Both the position numbers and the translations under genes were made by a program. Of a stretch of DNA of 64,000 nt, positions 58,757 to 64,000 are shown in pieces. Location: NCBI GenBank assembly GCA_903907985.1, contig CAIVQG010000051.1:75271-139270 (forward strand), read 5' to 3'. The notes beneath the pieces are model-generated. The model was not told the DNA's origin and ran no database searches. It worked only from the letters and a program-made list of their open reading frames with translations. The stretch is from an uncultured delta proteobacterium (GTDB taxonomy: Bacteria > Desulfobacterota > Syntrophia > Syntrophales > Smithellaceae). The first letter of the stretch is position 1. Each line of letters starts with the position of its first letter.

Positions 58757-58951
58757 CATGTAATTTGGGAGGCGAATAAAGGAAAAGGAGACGCAGCGGC
58801 CATTTTGGAAATCAATCCTTCGACGCTTCTTTTCCGGATGCGAAAACTGGGCATACGGCGTCCGGAAGACCCTAAAGCACCATCATCAGCTGTTTTCATA
58901 CCGGGGGATAATGAAGAAACTCCTGAAATCAGGCTGACCCGTCATAACTGA
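58757..58951 (+). pseudogene. Remnant of a Fis-type C-terminal HTH of a sigma54 activator
   Basis: HVIWEANKGKGDAAAILEINPSTLLFRMRKLGIRRPEDPKAPSSAVFIPGDNEETPEIRLTRHN*; no upstream AAA+ domain. Confidence 0.7.
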
Positions 58952-59068
58952 ACCGGTACCGCCATCTTTAAAAGACAATAATTCTTTTCTTTTTCCTGCC
59001 GGATTTAAATTGACGAAAGAAACTAAAAAATGCTAGGTAAAAAAGATTAATATTAAGGGGTAATTACT

Positions 59069-59698
59069 ATGTTTATTAAACAAATACAAGTGGGCCAAAT
59101 GGCTGTTTTTGCCTATTTGATTGGAGATCCCATAACCGGCGATGCTTTGGTTATTGACCCAGCTGATAATGTTGCAGAAATTATCACGGAAGCGAAAAAC
59201 AATAAACTACGCATCAACAACATTGTCAATACCCATGGCCACGTTGACCATATCGGCGGAAATGCCGAAATGCAAAAACTCACCGGGGCAAAAATTATTG
59301 TTCATGAAGAAGATGCGATAATGTTAACATCTACTCCGGCGATGATACTGAAAATGTTCGGAGCCAAACAATCTCCCACACCTGATCGTCTGGTCAAAGA
59401 CGGCGACACAATTAACGTGGGCAATATATCTCTCAAAGTGATTCATACCCCCGGGCATTCTCCCGGCTCAATGAGTCTTTATACTCCGGGATTTGTTTTT
59501 ACCGGCGACACCCTCTTTGTCGAAGCCGTGGGAAGAACCGATCTTCCCGGCGGCTCCTGGCAAATAATGTATAAATCCATTCAGGAAAAGCTCTTTATCC
59601 TGCCGGACGATACTAAAGTAATGCCCGGTCATAATTACGGCAGGACTTCAACGTCCACTATCGGCCATGAAAAAATGCACAACCCATCAATCAGATAA
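59069..59698 (+). CDS. MBL-fold metallohydrolase (glyoxalase II-like)
   Basis: NTHGHVDHIGGNAEMQ, HTPGHSPGSMSLYTPGFVFTGDTLF, MPGHNYGRTSTSTIGHEK. Confidence 0.93.
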   Translation: MFIKQIQVGQMAVFAYLIGDPITGDALVIDPADNVAEIITEAKNNKLRINNIVNTHGHVDHIGGNAEMQKLTGAKIIVHEEDAIMLTSTPAMILKMFGAKQSPTPDRLVKDGDTINVGNISLKVIHTPGHSPGSMSLYTPGFVFTGDTLFVEAVGRTDLPGGSWQIMYKSIQEKLFILPDDTKVMPGHNYGRTSTSTIGHEKMHNPSIR

Positions 59699-59714
59699 AA
59701 GGAGAAACGGCATT

Positions 59715-60596
59715 ATGAAAAAAGGATTACAAAAGACCGATTTTGCTAAATTAAATTTTGTCAGCCGTGGCAAGGTTCGCGATATTTACTCCGTCCAGAA
59801 TTATTTATTAATTGTCGCCACCGATCGCATCTCGGCATTCGATGTCATTATGCCCAATCCGATTCCCGGCAAGGGTGTGGTTTTGAACTGCATGTCTGCT
59901 TTCTGGTTTGCAAAAATGGAAGATATCATCGGCAATCACCTGATATCCATTGATCCTGCGGACTTCCCGGGAGAATGCGCCCCTTATCGCGAAATACTGG
60001 ATGGTAGGAGTATGCTGGTAAAAATGGCGACTCCGTTGCCTGTAGAGTGTATTGTCCGTGGTTATTTGAGCGGCTCCGGCTGGAAGGATTACCAGAAGAA
60101 TAAAACCATCTCCGGCATTCGACTGCCTGATGGACTGAGAGAATCGTCGAAACTGCCCCAGCCGATTTTTACGCCTACGACCAAAGCACCGGAAGGTGAG
60201 CATGATTCTGCCATCACCAGAAAAGAAATGGAAGATATTATCGGTAAAGAACTTACAGAAAATATTATAAAAATCAGTCTGGCCATCTACAACCGGGCAG
60301 CAGAAATGGCCCAAAAGGCCGGCATCATCATTGCGGACACAAAAATGGAATTTGGCATGCTGGACGAACAATTAATCCTGATTGACGAACTGCTAACGCC
60401 GGATTCATCGCGCTTCTGGCCCAGTACCGACTATGAGGAAGGCCGTCCGCAAAAAAGCTATGATAAGCAATTCCTCAGAGATTATTTGCTTTCGATTAAT
60501 TGGAATCAAAAGCCGCCCGCGCCGGAATTACCGCCAGATATTATCGAAAACACCAGAACAAAATATGAAGAAGCCTTGAAGCTTCTGGTGAAATGA
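59715..60596 (+). CDS. purC: Phosphoribosylaminoimidazole-succinocarboxamide synthase
   Basis: GKVRDIYSVQNYLLIVATDRISAFDVIMPNPIPGKGVVL, ECIVRGYLSGSGWKDY, FTPTTKAPEGEHD. Confidence 0.96.
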   Translation: MKKGLQKTDFAKLNFVSRGKVRDIYSVQNYLLIVATDRISAFDVIMPNPIPGKGVVLNCMSAFWFAKMEDIIGNHLISIDPADFPGECAPYREILDGRSMLVKMATPLPVECIVRGYLSGSGWKDYQKNKTISGIRLPDGLRESSKLPQPIFTPTTKAPEGEHDSAITRKEMEDIIGKELTENIIKISLAIYNRAAEMAQKAGIIIADTKMEFGMLDEQLILIDELLTPDSSRFWPSTDYEEGRPQKSYDKQFLRDYLLSINWNQKPPAPELPPDIIENTRTKYEEALKLLVK

Positions 60597-60699
60597 GCCT
60601 CAGAAGACAGTTGACATATTTAAATTACTAATTAAATTTGCAAAATTAATATAATGCCCTTTTGCTTGCAAGAAATAGCAAAGCGGCAAGGAGGAATAA

Positions 60700-61098
60700 T
60701 TGACTATTAGGAAGTTACCTGATTACCGGCTGAAACAAAAGATTTTATATGTCGATCATACCAGTCCGGAAACTTTTAAAAAATACGGTGATCTTTTTTT
60801 TGCCGAAGGCAATTTTTCTGATGCCCTGGATTTTTATTCAAAAGCAAACTTCACTGACGGATTACAAAAAATTAAAAATGCCGCCATGGATAGCGGAGAC
60901 GTAATGCTTTTTGGACTGGCAGCCAAAGCTCTTAATACCGAAATAAAGACTACCGACTGGGAAAATATCGGACAGATCGCTCTGGGGGTAAAAAAATATC
61001 TCTTTGCCCGGCATGCTCTGGAGAAAGCAAATAATGAGGAATTACTCACCTCTCTTGCAAAAATAATGGAAGCGGAGGAACACGAAAATATCTCATGA
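60700..61098 (+). CDS. Hypothetical protein, translationally coupled to dnaJ
   Basis: TTG start, stop overlaps the dnaJ start; no recognised domain. Confidence 0.6.
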   Translation: MTIRKLPDYRLKQKILYVDHTSPETFKKYGDLFFAEGNFSDALDFYSKANFTDGLQKIKNAAMDSGDVMLFGLAAKALNTEIKTTDWENIGQIALGVKKYLFARHALEKANNEELLTSLAKIMEAEEHENIS

Positions 61099-62147
61099 CA
61101 AAAAAGGACTACTATGAAATCCTGGGTGTAGAAAGAACAGCCTCAGATGAAGAATTAAAAAAGAATTACCGTAAAATAGCCATGCAATGCCATCCGGACA
61201 GAAATCCGGGAGACAAAAAAGCTGAAGAACGCTTTAAAGAAGCGGCAGAAGCTTACGAAGTATTAACTGATAAACAAAAAAGAGAAACATATGACCATTA
61301 CGGCCATGAAGGCTTAAGTAATACCGGTTTTCAGGGTTTCAGTGGTTTTGAGGATGTTTTTTCCCACTTCGGCAGTATCTTTGAAGAAGCATTCGGGTTT
61401 GGCAGTACCCGTGGACGATCACGCTCGCGTGCCCGCGCCGGCGTTGATTTGCGCTATGATTTAAATATTTCCTTTATTGATGCCGCTTTCGGCCTGACCA
61501 CCACAATTGATCTGGAAAAACTTACCACCTGCTCTGATTGTCATGGTACAGGTGCCGCTCCCGGAACAACACCGGAAACATGCCGCACCTGCCAGGGCCG
61601 AGGTCAGGTAATACAGTCCAACGGATTATTCACTATAAGTTCTACTTGTCCCCATTGCGGCGGTCACGGTAAAGTAATTTCCAAGCCCTGTAAACATTGT
61701 AATGGCCAGGGTAAAGAAGCAGTAAAGAAAACTGTTCAGTTGAAGATTCCGGCTGGTGTGGAGACTGGTTCCCGCTTGCGTTTGCGAGGTGAGGGTGAAG
61801 CCGGTGAGCAAGGCGGTCCTGACGGTGATTTGTATGTCTTTCTGAGTGTTGAAGAACACGATTTTTTTGTCCGGTCTGACGATAATGTACTTTGCCGCAT
61901 ACCAATTTCCTTCACTCAAGCTGCATTGGGAGCAACTGTTGAAGTTCCCACGCTCGAAGAAAAAGAAAAAATAAAAATCCCTAAAGGGACACAAAACGGC
62001 AATACTTTTCGCTTGAAGGGCAAAGGCATCCCTCATCTTCGGGGCTACGGTCGCGGCGATCAGATCATTGAGATATTTGTGCAAACACCTGTCAATCTCA
62101 GCAAAAAACAAGAAGAGCTTTTAAGAGAATTCGAAAAGATCAGCTAA
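61095..62147 (+). CDS. dnaJ: Chaperone DnaJ
   Basis: [35 protein letters not shown]; four zinc motifs [32 protein letters not shown]. Confidence 0.96.
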   Translation: MTKKDYYEILGVERTASDEELKKNYRKIAMQCHPDRNPGDKKAEERFKEAAEAYEVLTDKQKRETYDHYGHEGLSNTGFQGFSGFEDVFSHFGSIFEEAFGFGSTRGRSRSRARAGVDLRYDLNISFIDAAFGLTTTIDLEKLTTCSDCHGTGAAPGTTPETCRTCQGRGQVIQSNGLFTISSTCPHCGGHGKVISKPCKHCNGQGKEAVKKTVQLKIPAGVETGSRLRLRGEGEAGEQGGPDGDLYVFLSVEEHDFFVRSDDNVLCRIPISFTQAALGATVEVPTLEEKEKIKIPKGTQNGNTFRLKGKGIPHLRGYGRGDQIIEIFVQTPVNLSKKQEELLREFEKIS

Positions 62148-62250
62148 TCTGCCCCCTCAATGTAATACCAATATGGGTTCATAATAGGGATTGCAATAGC
62201 AGCAAAGATATGATTAAAATTTACCACCGAATACCACTGGAGGAAGAAAC

Positions 62251-62649
62251 ATGAAAAGAAATGATTTCCGGATAGCTATTTTGTTATTTGTTGTTTTTCT
62301 TTTTTCCGGCTGCGAAGCACTTCTTATTGGTGGAGCAGTAATGGGAGCCAGTTCAGGAACTTATTTTTTCGTCAACGGCGAATTGAAAACGGATTACAAT
62401 GCGCCACTAGATAAAGTTTGGAATGCCAGCGAAAAAACTGTTGCCGACATGCGCGGCATTGAAGTCGTTCGGGTAAAAGAAATTGCCCAGGGGAAAATTA
62501 CAACACTGATAAATGACGAAAAAGTTCAATTCGATATCACATATAAATCTAAAAATTTAACCACAGTTGCCATTCGTGTCGGAATTATCGGAAATAAGCT
62601 GTCCTCGCAACTTCTGCACGATAAAATTGCCGACCACCTGGCCAAATAA
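62251..62649 (+). CDS. DUF3568-like lipoprotein
   Basis: Lipobox LFSGCEALLIGGAVMGASSGTYFFVNGELKTDYNAPLDKVWNASEKTV. Confidence 0.75.
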   Translation: MKRNDFRIAILLFVVFLFSGCEALLIGGAVMGASSGTYFFVNGELKTDYNAPLDKVWNASEKTVADMRGIEVVRVKEIAQGKITTLINDEKVQFDITYKSKNLTTVAIRVGIIGNKLSSQLLHDKIADHLAK

Positions 62650-62682
62650 TTTTTTTAAACGGGATTTGGGCCGGGCCATCAA

Positions 62683-63669
62683 ATGAATAAAAAGGTTATT
62701 TTAGGTATCCTCATAAGTGCGGCCTTGGTTTATCTGTCGGTAAGAGGAATTAATTTCCCCGACATTATCCATGATCTAAAAAAAATCCAGTTCAGTTACG
62801 TCGCACTTTTTCTTATTATTGCACTCTTAATGCAATGGCTGCGTTCCTACCGCTGGGGCATTATTTTGCAGCCACTGGAAAAGATCGATCAGATTTCGCT
62901 TTTTTCCGTTACCTCCGTAGGTTTTTTAGCAATTGTAGCAATTCCGGCACGCATCGGAGAACTGGCCAGGCCTTATCTCATCGCGAAAAAAAGTACGATC
63001 AAAATGTCTTCGGCATTGGGCACAATAATAGTGGAAAGGGTATTAGACAGTTTTTCCGTGTTGACTATTGCCGTCGTTGTTCTGCTCCTCAGTGACCTGC
63101 CTTCCTGGATGATTAAATCGAGCATAGTATTTTTCCTGCTGACATTAGCAATGTTTTGTTGCATTTTGTGCTTGGTCTGGCGCCGAGAAACAGCCTTAAA
63201 GATTATCAATCGGATTTTAAGCAAGTTGCCGGGGAAATTTGCCAATAAGGTTGATGAAATTATTCATCGTTTTATTGACGGTTTTGAAATCATCGTTAAT
63301 ATCAAACTGCTACTGTATTTATTTTTTCTTTCCGCCATAATCTGGCTTGTCGATGTTTTAGCCATTTATGTCTTACTCGAAGCTTTTGGTTTTACACTAC
63401 CAATAATGGCGTCCTTTATGGTCATGATTATTCTTATCGTCGGCATTGCCATTCCCACAGCACCCGGTTTCATCGGCAGTTGGCATTACAGCTGTATTTT
63501 AGCCCTGGGGCTTTTTGGCATAGCAAAACCGGAAGCCCTTTCTTTTGCTGTTGTTTATCACTTTTTATCCATGATTATAGTAATTGTTCTCGGAGTAATT
63601 TTTCTGCCCTTCAATAAATTTTCCGTATCCGACATGAAAAATCAGATGAGTCAGAACAAATCAGACTAG
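62683..63669 (+). CDS. Lysylphosphatidylglycerol synthase TM region/UPF0104-type membrane protein
   Basis: RSYRWGIILQPLEKI, FLAIVAIPARIGELARPYLIAKKSTIKMSSALGTIIVERVLDSFSVL, IPTAPGFIGSWHY. Confidence 0.88.
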   Translation: MNKKVILGILISAALVYLSVRGINFPDIIHDLKKIQFSYVALFLIIALLMQWLRSYRWGIILQPLEKIDQISLFSVTSVGFLAIVAIPARIGELARPYLIAKKSTIKMSSALGTIIVERVLDSFSVLTIAVVVLLLSDLPSWMIKSSIVFFLLTLAMFCCILCLVWRRETALKIINRILSKLPGKFANKVDEIIHRFIDGFEIIVNIKLLLYLFFLSAIIWLVDVLAIYVLLEAFGFTLPIMASFMVMIILIVGIAIPTAPGFIGSWHYSCILALGLFGIAKPEALSFAVVYHFLSMIIVIVLGVIFLPFNKFSVSDMKNQMSQNKSD

Positions 63670-63677
63670 AAAAAAAC

Positions 63678-64000
63678 CTACAAATCACCCTTGACATCAA
63701 CTTTCAGGCTTTTTAACTTTTTATGCAGATTGCTGCGTTCCAGACCAATCGCCTCCGCAGTCTTGGATATATTCCATTCATTTTCTTCCAGTTTCTTAAT
63801 AATAAATTGTCTTTCAAAATCCATCTTGGCATCTTTTAAGGAATCGGCAGCAGCAGCAGAAACCGGCTCCGTCAGTGCTTCGCTATTATCTACCCTGGCA
63901 TTAAGAGACGGGATGTCATTGGCTGTTATTTCGTTAGCCGGAGTCATAATGATCAATCTTTCAATAATATTTTTCAGTTCACGGACATTACCCGGCCAGT
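63678..64000 (-). CDS. Sigma54-dependent NtrC-family regulator, C-terminal part, runs off window
   Basis: Reverse complement ..WPGNVRELKNIIERLIIMTPANEI...FERQFIIKKLEENEWNISKTAEAIGLERSNLHKKLKSLKV. Confidence 0.9.
   Translation of the reverse strand, partial: WPGNVRELKNIIERLIIMTPANEITANDIPSLNARVDNSEALTEPVSAAAADSLKDAKMDFERQFIIKKLEENEWNISKTAEAIGLERSNLHKKLKSLKVDVKGDL

Noticed and set aside
1-64000. CRISPR arrays or cas genes
   Set aside because: No regularly spaced direct repeats and no Cas-like proteins seen; the GACTGAA repeats lack spacer periodicity

Overview
The window is gene-dense bacterial chromosome. Gene content (syntrophy-like acyl-CoA genes, sigma54/NtrC regulators, envelope lipoproteins) suggests a deltaproteobacterial/Syntrophales-type anaerobe, but that is inference only. 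Most of it is housekeeping: coaE-coaX-birA, glnB-amt (with a sigma54 promoter), nadC, valS, miaA-mutL, queD-queE-queC, tatD, rsfS, comF, hldE2-like, dksA, priA, fmt, rsmB, purC, dnaJ and one tRNA-Gln(CTG). The accessory content worth attention is: (i) a five-gene, ~9.2 kb minus-strand envelope operon (19.2-28.4 kb) of LPP20/FlgP-like, GNA1162+FN3+beta-helix, FlgO/CsgG-like+6xFN3, TPR+CsgG and FlgT-like proteins; (ii) a family of intergenic GACTGAA-heptamer repeats whose copies occur in pairs flanking a ParE-type toxin-antitoxin module, a TIM-barrel gene and a four-helix-bundle (S23/IVS-type) gene, in the last case as a near-perfect 19-bp inverted repeat; (iii) ~125-bp palindromic MITE-like elements plus a 29-nt half copy; (iv) a mosaic accessory region (48.1-59 kb) with an ArsR/nitroreductase/flavodoxin-ferredoxin cluster and an acyl-CoA ligase/dehydrogenase/Fe-S cluster whose units are bounded by a shared 15-18 nt motif; and (v) five decayed or frame-disrupted genes recognised by reading across stops and frames. 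All family assignments are from reading the translations; no database search was run.
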